This document shows, piece by piece, positions 17,620 to 25,625 of a stretch of 60,731 nt of DNA. Within the stretch, counting starts at the first letter, position 1. Each line of letters opens with the position of its first letter. The stretch is taken from contig CAYXLI010000034.1 in assembly GCA_964464925.1 (NCBI GenBank), forward strand, positions 1 through 60,731, in the 5' to 3' direction. The notes beneath the pieces are model-generated. The model was not told where the DNA came from, ran no database searches, and saw only the letters and a list, made by a program, of their open reading frames with translations. The position numbers were made by a program, and so were the translations under genes. The DNA is from CAYXLI01 sp964464925 (GTDB lineage: Bacteria; Acidobacteriota; Terriglobia; Bryobacterales; Bryobacteraceae).

Positions 17620-18936
17620 TCAATGAGATTCGATCTTACTCAGTACGCGGTCATTGATCCAGTGCGCATCCCACCACTCCACGGGGTTCACTTGCACCCC
17701 GTCCACTTCCATTGAGTAGTGCAAATGATCTCCTCCAGCGAGGCCGGTGGCGCCGCTCTTGCCGATAACTTGTCCCTTTTTGACCATCTCGCCTGGTTTG
17801 ACATCAATCGAGCTGAGGTGTCCGTAGATGGATTGCAGGCCGTAGCCGTGATCAATGACTACGCAATTTCCATAAATGCCCAGTTCCGACGCGAGCAGCA
17901 CTTTTCCCGAATTCGACGCCTGAATCGGCACGTTGTGGGTGACGCTCAGATCAAATCCGAGGTGCATCTGCTGATCCACCTTTTTGCCGTTGTAAATGTA
18001 GCTGCGATCGTCGGCGAATTGTGACTCGACTTTCGAGTTCCCGAGCTGGATGAACGGGCCATCCCACAGAAACTTGTCCGCTGTTTGCAGTCGAAGATCC
18101 GCAAGCACCTTGTTGTTCTCTCGGCGCACCTCTCCGTTCACCTTGAGGAAGCGTTGCAGCAGGTCACCGGACGATCCCTGTTTGTCGATCTGAGGGACCA
18201 CACGCTGGAAGAACGCATCGTTCACATCCAGGTCACGCTTACGGAACTTCTTGGGGAAGATCTTGGTCCAGAAGTTCGCAGTCACCTCTGCGCCCGAAGG
18301 GTTGCGGGCGTAAACAACGGGCACGGTGCCCTCCGGAAGATCCCACGGGTATGCGAAAAGCGAGAAGCGCTGCTCAGGCCCTTTGCCGGGCAGCTGAAAG
18401 CTTCGAAAGGTGTACTTGCCAACGCGCACTCCGGCTTCCGTCCAGTATCCGCCAACGGTAAACGTCACCAACTCACTACCGCCCTGGTTAATGTAGTGTT
18501 GAAAGCCGTCCGCAACAATGGAAGGGGGACGCGTGCTTACATCCACGTCGCGGACGACCGTAGTCGTTGCGCCCCGCAAGTCGTTGCCGGTCGCCTCCAC
18601 AATCAGCTTGGCCTTGCCATCAATCAGCTTGTCTGCCTGCTTCTTGCCGGCTGAAAAGGTGATCTGTTCCGGTTTCACCGACTTGCGAAAGAACAAGAAA
18701 CGGGTCGCGGGCTCAGTCTTTTCGAAGACTTGGTAACGGTTGCCTCCCTGCTCGATGAATCCCTTCACGGAACGCACCCCATGCGGATTTGCGATCGCCA
18801 CTTGAACCGGAGTCTCCATGCCGATCGCCTTGAGCTGAGGGTCGACCTCTAAGGTGGTCGGAGCCGACAGGAAAAACAGCGCGCCCAGGCAGAGCGCAAT
18901 CAGGAGTACGGGAACGAGCAGGATCAGTTTCCTCAT
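17620..18936 (-). CDS. M23 family metallopeptidase with N-terminal membrane anchor
   Basis: A 438-residue protein with an N-terminal hydrophobic segment (about 2-25), a long extracytoplasmic middle part, and a C-terminal LytM/M23 domain at about 320-430. HLGFDL and HLHYSM supply the zinc ligands; YGNCVVIDHGYGLQSIYGHLS is the family core. It would cut or bind peptidoglycan peptides in the periplasm. The start is ATG 18936, preceded by a GTG in frame. The gene follows the TPR gene with a 7-bp inverted repeat (18937-18943/18951-18957) in the gap. Confidence 0.88.
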   Translation of the reverse strand: MRKLILLVPVLLIALCLGALFFLSAPTTLEVDPQLKAIGMETPVQVAIANPHGVRSVKGFIEQGGNRYQVFEKTEPATRFLFFRKSVKPEQITFSAGKKQADKLIDGKAKLIVEATGNDLRGATTTVVRDVDVSTRPPSIVADGFQHYINQGGSELVTFTVGGYWTEAGVRVGKYTFRSFQLPGKGPEQRFSLFAYPWDLPEGTVPVVYARNPSGAEVTANFWTKIFPKKFRKRDLDVNDAFFQRVVPQIDKQGSSGDLLQRFLKVNGEVRRENNKVLADLRLQTADKFLWDGPFIQLGNSKVESQFADDRSYIYNGKKVDQQMHLGFDLSVTHNVPIQASNSGKVLLASELGIYGNCVVIDHGYGLQSIYGHLSSIDVKPGEMVKKGQVIGKSGATGLAGGDHLHYSMEVDGVQVNPVEWWDAHWINDRVLSKIESH

Positions 18937-18957
18937 CACTCACCAGTGTAGTGAGTG

Positions 18958-19440
18958 TTACTGAACGAGCACGCGGATCCTCTGAAATGCCTGCTGGGCG
19001 AGCGTGTAGTCCGGCTCGATTTGAAGGGCCCGTTCGAAACATTCCCGCGCCCGTTTGAACATCTCCATAGCCGCATATGCCCGGCCGAGGTTATACCAGG
19101 CGTAGTGATAAGATTCGTAGCGTTCACTGGAGACCGCCTTTTCCAGCCACGGAATCGCGTCAGCGAACTCACCTTTTTCGATCAGGTAGGCGCCAATATC
19201 GTTGTACGGATTCCCGAAGCTCGGATCCACTTCGATAGCTTTCTTGCATTCAGCAATAGCCGCATCCAGCCTTCCCTGGAAGCGGTAAGTCCACCCCAGG
19301 AACGTATAGGCCTCCGCCGTTGGATGCAGTTCGATCGACTCCTGATAGAGCGATGCAGCTTCATCGAGCTGTCCCGCCATCTGAAGCATGTAAGCCCGCT
19401 GAAATAATTCCAGCGCTAAACCTCGCTTGTGCTCGGACAC
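18958..19440 (-). CDS. tetratricopeptide repeat protein
   Basis: A 160-residue all-helical protein with about four TPR units (AEAYTFLGWTYRFQGRLDAA, then GNPYNDIGAYLIEKGEFADA, then YAWYNLGRAYAAMEMFKRA). There is no signal peptide. It starts with GTG at 19440, preceded by AAAGGA on its strand. It is likely a protein-interaction scaffold cotranscribed with the M23 peptidase and divergent from galU across about 60 bp. Confidence 0.85.
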   Translation of the reverse strand: MSEHKRGLALELFQRAYMLQMAGQLDEAASLYQESIELHPTAEAYTFLGWTYRFQGRLDAAIAECKKAIEVDPSFGNPYNDIGAYLIEKGEFADAIPWLEKAVSSERYESYHYAWYNLGRAYAAMEMFKRARECFERALQIEPDYTLAQQAFQRIRVLVQ

Positions 19441-19502
19441 GTCATATCCTTTTTACCGGAAACAAAGGACAGCGACAAGCGTCTTTGCCTACAATGAGAT
19501 CA

Positions 19503-20387
19503 ATGATCCCCAAGGTGAGGAAAGCGGTATTCCCAGCGGCAGGATTGGGCACGCGGTTTCTTCCGGCCACAAAGGCGCAGCCAAAAGAAATGCTGCCTCT
19601 CGTAGATAAGCCTCTCATCCAATATGGCGTGGAGGAGGCGATCCATTCTGGCATTCCGAATATTATGATCGTGACCGGCCGCGGTAAGGTCGCGATTGAA
19701 GACCATTTTGATGTGAGCTTCGAATTGGAACACCTGCTGGAATCCCGGGGTAAGAAAGATCTGCTCGCCTCAGTCCGCAGCATCTCGGATATGATCGAGG
19801 TTGCTTATGTCCGCCAGAAGGAAGCACTTGGACTGGGCCATGCGGTCCTGAGGGCAAAAGAGCTGGTAGGGGCCGAGTCGTTCGCGGTGGTGCTTTCGGA
19901 TGACGTAATCGATGCTGAGATCCCTTGCATTCGTCAATTGCTCGACATATACGAATATTACGGCGCATCTGTGGTGGCACTGATGGAAGTGCCAAAAGAA
20001 AACATTTCCGCTTACGGCGTGGTAGACGCCGAACCCGTTCAGCATAATGGCGTAAAAGACCGTTTGTTCCGCATCCGCAGCATGGTGGAAAAGCCGCCTG
20101 CCAATGAAGCCCCCTCGAACCTGGCGATCATTGGCCGCTACATTCTTACGCCGGAGATTTTCACATCTCTGGAGAATGTTCAACCAGGCGCGATTGGGGA
20201 AATCCAACTCACTGATGGTTTGAAACACTTGCTAAGAAATCGGCCGATTTACGGTTTGAAGTTCGAGGGAACCCGGTACGATGCCGGTGATAAGCTCGGA
20301 TTCTTGAAGGCTACGGTCGAGTTCGCACTCAAGCGGTATGACCTTGGGGGCCCGTTCCGGGAGTACCTGAAATCGATGCAGCTGTAA
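19503..20387 (+). CDS. galU: UTP-glucose-1-phosphate uridylyltransferase
   Basis: A 294-residue nucleotidyltransferase making UDP-glucose from UTP and glucose-1-phosphate for surface polysaccharides. The N terminus is the classical KAVFPAAGLGTRFLPATKA with the catalytic arginine/lysine, then KEMLPLVDKPLIQYGVEEA, and later GEIQLTDG and KFEGTRYDAGDKLGF. The frame is open far upstream, inside the TPR gene on the opposite strand; ATG 19503 (or the nearby ATG 19494) fits the family start. It overlaps nothing and is followed by a good ribosome site for the next gene. Confidence 0.95.
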   Translation: MIPKVRKAVFPAAGLGTRFLPATKAQPKEMLPLVDKPLIQYGVEEAIHSGIPNIMIVTGRGKVAIEDHFDVSFELEHLLESRGKKDLLASVRSISDMIEVAYVRQKEALGLGHAVLRAKELVGAESFAVVLSDDVIDAEIPCIRQLLDIYEYYGASVVALMEVPKENISAYGVVDAEPVQHNGVKDRLFRIRSMVEKPPANEAPSNLAIIGRYILTPEIFTSLENVQPGAIGEIQLTDGLKHLLRNRPIYGLKFEGTRYDAGDKLGFLKATVEFALKRYDLGGPFREYLKSMQL

Positions 20388-20392
20388 GGAGG
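20386..20392 (+). promoter_or_regulatory. ribosome binding site for a TTG start
   Basis: AAGGAGG matches the anti-Shine-Dalgarno sequence perfectly and sits 4 bases before TTG 20397. It overlaps the last bases of galU, and it is the reason the non-ATG start of the following gene is accepted. Confidence 0.7.
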
Positions 20393-20396
20393 ATTA

Positions 20397-21590
20397 TTGG
20401 CTTCTATTCCGCTGGAACTGCCTTTGAAACCGAGTGAGGCCGCTGCACTGGCCGATCTGATTTTTCAGCACGCGGACGGACGCCCATTGACGGACGATGT
20501 ACGCAATCGTCTGGCGCCCCGGCTGGTTCCCCTGGAATTGGAGAGCATGATTCCCTACCTTGGGTCGCTGCAAAAAGACCCGGTTCATTCCTCCGCTTAC
20601 TACATCGCCGTGGACGGACTGAGGGGCGAGACCAGCCAACCACTACTGCTGCATCTCGCGCTGGCCTCCTCCCCGGCTAGTGCACTGTTTCCGGAATCGA
20701 TTCTGATTGGCCGTATGCGCCCGGGCGGAGGCCGTGAGGTCGTGGTTAACGCGATTCAGTTCGGCCCCAAAGACACGCAGAACATCCGCAAGTTCACCGA
20801 ACAGATCGACCGCGCGTTTATGACTCGGCCTCAGGGCGCGCGGGCGGCGTTGGTGGTTGAGACTGATTCTAACGAGAACGCCGCTACCGCCGCATTCGAT
20901 GCATTTCGAACAATCCAGAGAAACTCATGGGGCAACCTGGCGGCGATTCGCGGCGACCTCGACACCGCAATGTGGGCAGCCATCCGCGCCGGGTGGCGCG
21001 AAGGGTTCGCCGCTGAGGCACCCGTGATCGAAGCCGCGTCGGGCTTGGCCGCCGCGAAAAATGCGGTGCTCGCGGCACGGGACTACACGCGGTTCGCCGT
21101 GCGTTGCGAAATGACCCAGCTTACCTTTGCGGAAGAGGTGTTTGATTTCGTACAGGCGGCAAAGGCGGAATCGAGTTCCTGGAAGTACTTCGATTTTGAG
21201 ATCGTGCTGATGGATCGCGAGCCGACCACTCCGCAGCAGCTCGCAACAGCAGGGGATATGCTCAAGACGGACGGGCGTGCGGCCCAGTTAATCGCACCGC
21301 GGCTCGTGGATTCGGAAGATATACAGGAACTGACAGCACAGGTCAGTGAGCTCGCCGTTGTAGCACGGCAGTTGAATGTGACGCTCAGCTTCGATTTCAC
21401 CGCCAGAGGCGTCGACGCAGGCCTTTTGCAGGCGATAGGTCGTGCCTGCGCCGGGCGTTGCAACGTGAAAATGCCTGGCACTTGGAAGCCGTCATTTCTT
21501 GGGGCCCTGCCCAGTGCGGACGAATCCGACCCGCCCCACAAACAAGCGGCGAGTTATCTCATCTGGGCAGTCGAAAATCTTCGCAGCTAG
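20397..21590 (+). CDS. conserved-looking protein of unknown function
   Basis: A 397-residue cytoplasmic protein (no signal or membrane helix) that I do not recognise. It is rich in alternating helices and short strands (SAYYIAVDGLRGE, RAALVVETDSN, FDFEIVLMDRE, VTLSFDFTARG), compatible with an alpha/beta barrel, but no catalytic signature is clear. Start is TTG with a perfect Shine-Dalgarno. It is directly downstream of galU (9-bp gap) and probably cotranscribed, so a role linked to sugar nucleotides is possible but unproven. It ends 4 nt into the end of the DUF1800 gene on the other strand. Confidence 0.8.
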   Translation: MASIPLELPLKPSEAAALADLIFQHADGRPLTDDVRNRLAPRLVPLELESMIPYLGSLQKDPVHSSAYYIAVDGLRGETSQPLLLHLALASSPASALFPESILIGRMRPGGGREVVVNAIQFGPKDTQNIRKFTEQIDRAFMTRPQGARAALVVETDSNENAATAAFDAFRTIQRNSWGNLAAIRGDLDTAMWAAIRAGWREGFAAEAPVIEAASGLAAAKNAVLAARDYTRFAVRCEMTQLTFAEEVFDFVQAAKAESSSWKYFDFEIVLMDREPTTPQQLATAGDMLKTDGRAAQLIAPRLVDSEDIQELTAQVSELAVVARQLNVTLSFDFTARGVDAGLLQAIGRACAGRCNVKMPGTWKPSFLGALPSADESDPPHKQAASYLIWAVENLRS

Positions 21591-23371
21591 CGGCGCTGAA
21601 AATCCGGTGAACCGAGCACGAGGCCCGCGACAATCCCCGGCGTCACCGCCTTCGCCTTGTTTTTCGCTTGCGCCTGGCGCTGTGCCACTGAGGCGGTGAT
21701 CGCCTCGCGGCTTTGCGGTGTCAGAGGGTGGAACAGGAGTTGCTGCGCGATTTCTTCCGCGTCCGTCGTCCAGCCGTCCGGCTTCACCTTCACCCCTGAG
21801 ACCCGATTCTGGGTGAAGTTCAATGCAAAGTTGAGGCGGCTCAGCAAAGCCCCCGTGTTGATCCATTCCTCACTCGTGTTTGAGTAGCCAGTTGGTTCTA
21901 CCTTGCGGTACAGCGGTTGCCCCAACGTGCCGATCTGGTTTGCTAATGCGTAAGCATCCTCCACGTCCGCGCCCGTAGCGCGCGCCGCACTCGCGATCAT
22001 TTCCAGCGGAGATTTCAACTTGGCACGATAGGCGCTCAGCGACCAGAATTCGCGCGAATTCAGCATCGTGCGCATTACGGCTCGAAGGTCACCGTCAGTA
22101 ACGCGGAATGTCTTCGCCATTGAGTCGATAAGCTGCTTCGGTGGATTATCTGAAACGAATCGCTGTGCGAGTTTTTTCGAGATGAAGCGCGCCGTCGAGG
22201 GATGGTGCACCAGGATGTCGAGGACCTGAAGCGCATCTTGTTTCCCGCCTCCGGCCGGGATCGTCACCCCGAGCACTTGTTTTTCTCCCTGGTCATGAGC
22301 CTTTTCGTTAAACCAGAATTCGCTGCCTTGCTTCACGTCGCGGATCGTCCAGCCCGTGAAGCAACGTGCGACTTCGATGATGTCCTTCTGCGTGTAGCCG
22401 CCGTCCACACCAAGCGTGTGCAGCTCCAGCAATTCGCGCGCATAGTTCTCGTTCAGGCCGCGAGGGCTCTTCGGTTTCGGCGCCACCGACTGATAATTAT
22501 CCAGGTAGTACAACATCGCCGGGCTCTCTGCCGTGGCTTGCAGGAGGTCCCGGAATTTGCCGAGCACGTGTGGCCGGATCGCCTTCTCTTCGTAAATTGG
22601 GACCAGGAACCGATCATTCCCCTTGTCCAGGTATACGTTGAAATGATTGAACCAGAAGTCGACCAGTTGCTCTCCGAGCTGGCGCGGGCTGTAAATGGCT
22701 CGATAGAGCTTCGCCGCCAACAGATCGTAGCTGAGTAGCTGCTGCGGTGAGTTCAGCGCCAGAATGCGGCGGCGGGTCTCGATGGAAGCGTAGCCCTGCA
22801 ACTGGTTGCGCAATTGCGGACCCATGGCGACAAGCACTTCGTCCACTTTCTCCTGCGGAATCGAGGCGAGAGCCTGCCGCCGCTCGTCCGGCTTGCCTGA
22901 TTTCAGAGCGCGAATCTCCTCCTGCGGCAGCACGTCTTCGAGTGGCAGCACGGAGACCAGCGCCGCTTCGTCGTTCAGCTTGTAAAGACCGGCCCAGTGC
23001 TGCACGGTCTCGCGAAACTCCGCATCGTCCGGCAATGCAGGTTTGCCCGTCAATGCGTTCTTAATCATCTGCGATTGCGGATACTCGCGCCAGATCTGTA
23101 AAGGTGTGCTATGAATCGTTTCCAGCCGCTTTAGCTTTTCTTCGAGTGCCGGATCGGCCGGAATGCTCTCCGGATGGAGCTGCTGCTCAATCCATCGTTT
23201 AATACCGGTCTTCTTCAATTGAGCCAGGTCGCCGGGACGCGGGCCATATGTCAGCCGCTCCAATGCGTGGATCGGCATCTCCTGTTTCTTCAGCTTCCGG
23301 TCAGGGGTTTTCGCCCAGACGGGAAGAAGGAAAAGCGCCAGGGTAACAGGGACGAATCTGCTGCTCCGCAT
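21587..23371 (-). CDS. DUF1800 domain-containing exported protein
   Basis: A 594-residue protein with an N-terminal signal (about 1-20). The DUF1800 layout is clear: HALERLTYGPRPGD near the start, NQLQGYASIETRRRI, LVDFWFNHFNVYLDKGND, PRGLNENYARELLELHTLGVDGGYTQ and VARCFTGWTI in the middle, then HHPSTARFISKKLAQRFVSDNPP. DUF1800 proteins are often paired with DUF1501 proteins in planctomycetes and acidobacteria; no DUF1501 gene is adjacent here. Function unknown. Confidence 0.9.
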   Translation of the reverse strand: MRSSRFVPVTLALFLLPVWAKTPDRKLKKQEMPIHALERLTYGPRPGDLAQLKKTGIKRWIEQQLHPESIPADPALEEKLKRLETIHSTPLQIWREYPQSQMIKNALTGKPALPDDAEFRETVQHWAGLYKLNDEAALVSVLPLEDVLPQEEIRALKSGKPDERRQALASIPQEKVDEVLVAMGPQLRNQLQGYASIETRRRILALNSPQQLLSYDLLAAKLYRAIYSPRQLGEQLVDFWFNHFNVYLDKGNDRFLVPIYEEKAIRPHVLGKFRDLLQATAESPAMLYYLDNYQSVAPKPKSPRGLNENYARELLELHTLGVDGGYTQKDIIEVARCFTGWTIRDVKQGSEFWFNEKAHDQGEKQVLGVTIPAGGGKQDALQVLDILVHHPSTARFISKKLAQRFVSDNPPKQLIDSMAKTFRVTDGDLRAVMRTMLNSREFWSLSAYRAKLKSPLEMIASAARATGADVEDAYALANQIGTLGQPLYRKVEPTGYSNTSEEWINTGALLSRLNFALNFTQNRVSGVKVKPDGWTTDAEEIAQQLLFHPLTPQSREAITASVAQRQAQAKNKAKAVTPGIVAGLVLGSPDFQRR

Positions 23372-23415
23372 AAGAGTTATTTTGCTCCGTTTTTCGGGCT
23401 GCTACAATCCGAGCA

Positions 23416-25074
23416 ATGCTGGTAGAACTGATGGTGGAGAACTACGCGGTCGTGGAGCGAGTCCGCGTCCGCTTTCACCAGGGTTTCAACGTGCTGACCG
23501 GAGAGACCGGCAGCGGCAAATCCATTATTGTCGATGCGCTTGGTCTCCTGTTCGGCGGACGCGCATCGGCCGACATGGTGCGGTCCGGCGAGGGCCGCGC
23601 ACGCATCGCCGGCATCTTTGAGGCGCCCGCATCCGTGCTGCCCGTGCTGGAGCAGTCCGGAATCGAAATGGAAGATGGCGAACTGCTGATTGAGCGGGAG
23701 ATTCTGGCCAACGGCAAATCGCGTGCCTTCGCTGCGAGCCGTCCCGTGACTGCGGCTCTCTTGAAGGAGCTTTCTGTTCACCTCGGCGATATCCACGGGC
23801 AGCATGATCAGCAGTTGCTCTTTTCTGAGGACGCACAGCGCGACATTCTGGATTCATTCGCGAGCGTCGGTGAAGAACTTGCCGCCGCCGGCAAAATCTT
23901 CTCCGAGTGGCGCTCCTGCGCGCGCGAATTGGAGAACCTGGAAAAGACGGAGCAGGAGAAGTTAAGGCTCCTCGACCTATGGACCTTCCAGCGGAATGAG
24001 ATCGAAGGGGCACGCCTTAGGGCCGGCGAGGATACGGAACTCGAGCAGGAAAAGAAGATCCTCCAAAACGTGAATCGTCTCATGGAATCAGCCAATGCGG
24101 CATACTCCGCGTTGTATGACGCTCCGGAATCCGTATACGCCCAGATGCGATTCGCCCTGAAGCGCATAGAAGAGCTGTGCCGCATTGATGAATCGCTGGA
24201 ATCCGTTCGCGAGACGCTCAAACCGGCGGAAATCGCGGTCTCGGAAGCCTCGTCCATCCTGCGCGACTATGTCGGCAAGCTGGAGGCGGATCCCGAGCGT
24301 TTGGAGGAAGTGGAACAGCGTTTGGCTGCACTCGACAAACTGCGCAGGAAATACGGAGCCACGATCGGCGACGTGATCGCATTCCTTGAAGAAGTGAACG
24401 CAAACATCAGTGCCGTTGAGACGGCGACCGAGCGGCGGACTTTCCTCGAGAAGCGCCGTCAGCAACTTGGGAGTGAGTACGAAGCTGCCGCGATGCGGCT
24501 GCGGGCTAAGCGCAAGGAAGCAGGTCGCAAGCTGGAGAAACGAATCGAGACGGAGTTGAAGTCCCTGGCCATGGAGCGAACGCATTTCGTGGTGCGATTC
24601 GAGCCGGCGGAGTGGTCGGCCGAAGGTGCAGACCAGGTGAGTTTCCTCGTCTCCGCAAACGTAGGCGAGGAGCCGCGCCCTCTGGAGAAGGTCGCCTCCG
24701 GAGGCGAACTGTCCAGGATTGCCCTGGCGTTGAAGACCTGCGTCACCGGATCGGCGCAGCGCACGCTGGTGTTCGATGAAGTGGACGCCGGCATTGGTGG
24801 CGGTGCCGCGGAAAGCGTGGGAAAGCGGCTGAAGCGCATCGCGGAGAAGAATCAGGTGCTCTGCGTGACGCACCTGGCTCAAATCGCCGGTTTCGGCGAT
24901 CATCACTATACCGTCGAGAAGCGTGAGGTGAAAGGGCGGACTGTCGCATCCATCGAAGAGCTGAATGGTGAGTCCAGAACGCGTGAGATCGGCAGGATGC
25001 TCTCCGGCCAAAACCTCACTCCAGAGGCATTGAAGCATGCCGAGCAGTTAATTCGGGCGGGAACAGGAGACTGA
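23416..25074 (+). CDS. recN: DNA repair protein RecN
   Basis: A 552-residue SMC-like ATPase involved in double-strand break repair. Walker A is at about 27-37 (TGETGSGKSIIVDA), coiled-coil arms run about 150-370, and the ABC signature (KVASGGELSRIALALK) with Walker B (TLVFDEVDAGIGGG) and the H loop (CVTHLAQIA) complete the head. Length and domain order are normal for the family. It lies 5 bp upstream of the tag glycosylase gene, forming a DNA-repair pair. Confidence 0.96.
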   Translation: MLVELMVENYAVVERVRVRFHQGFNVLTGETGSGKSIIVDALGLLFGGRASADMVRSGEGRARIAGIFEAPASVLPVLEQSGIEMEDGELLIEREILANGKSRAFAASRPVTAALLKELSVHLGDIHGQHDQQLLFSEDAQRDILDSFASVGEELAAAGKIFSEWRSCARELENLEKTEQEKLRLLDLWTFQRNEIEGARLRAGEDTELEQEKKILQNVNRLMESANAAYSALYDAPESVYAQMRFALKRIEELCRIDESLESVRETLKPAEIAVSEASSILRDYVGKLEADPERLEEVEQRLAALDKLRRKYGATIGDVIAFLEEVNANISAVETATERRTFLEKRRQQLGSEYEAAAMRLRAKRKEAGRKLEKRIETELKSLAMERTHFVVRFEPAEWSAEGADQVSFLVSANVGEEPRPLEKVASGGELSRIALALKTCVTGSAQRTLVFDEVDAGIGGGAAESVGKRLKRIAEKNQVLCVTHLAQIAGFGDHHYTVEKREVKGRTVASIEELNGESRTREIGRMLSGQNLTPEALKHAEQLIRAGTGD

Positions 25075-25079
25075 TTCGC

Positions 25080-25625
25080 TTGCAGCGCTGCGGATGGGCA
25101 AAGAATGACCTGGCTATCGCGTACCACGACGAAGAATGGGGCGTGCCAGTCCACGATGACCAACGCTTCTTCGAGTTTCTGATCCTGGAGGGGGCGCAGG
25201 CAGGTCTAAGCTGGGATACCATTCTGCGAAAACGAGAGGCTTATCGCGAGGCCTTCGATGGATTCGACGTGGCCAAAGTAGCCAGGTATCGCGAGCCACG
25301 GCTTGAGAAGCTGCTCGCGAACGAAGGCATTGTGCGCAACAGGCTAAAGATCTCCTCGGCGGTAACCAATGCGCAGGCATTCCTCGCGGTGCAGAAGGAG
25401 TTCGGTTCTTTCGACTCCTATATCTGGCGGTTCGTCGGCGGTGCGCCCAGGATGAATGCGTTCACTTCCCTAAAGGAAGTGCCCGCACGCACCCCGGAAT
25501 CCGACGTGATGAGTAAAGATCTGCAGAAACGCGGGTTCCGCTTCGTTGGATCGACCATCTGTTACGCGTTCATGCAGGCTACCGGCCTGGTGAACGATCA
25601 CCTTGTTTCCTGCTTCCGCCGTTAA
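25080..25625 (+). CDS. tag: DNA-3-methyladenine glycosylase I
   Basis: A 181-residue enzyme removing 3-methyladenine from alkylated DNA. The zinc ligands of the Tag family are all present: Cys4 (RCGWAK), His16 (YHDEEWG), His174 and Cys178 (NDHLVSC). The catalytic-pocket segment EGAQAGLSWDTILRKREAYR is typical. Start is TTG with GGAG 12 bases upstream at the recN stop. It overlaps the end of the large leftward gene by 4 nt. Confidence 0.95.
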   Translation: MQRCGWAKNDLAIAYHDEEWGVPVHDDQRFFEFLILEGAQAGLSWDTILRKREAYREAFDGFDVAKVARYREPRLEKLLANEGIVRNRLKISSAVTNAQAFLAVQKEFGSFDSYIWRFVGGAPRMNAFTSLKEVPARTPESDVMSKDLQKRGFRFVGSTICYAFMQATGLVNDHLVSCFRR

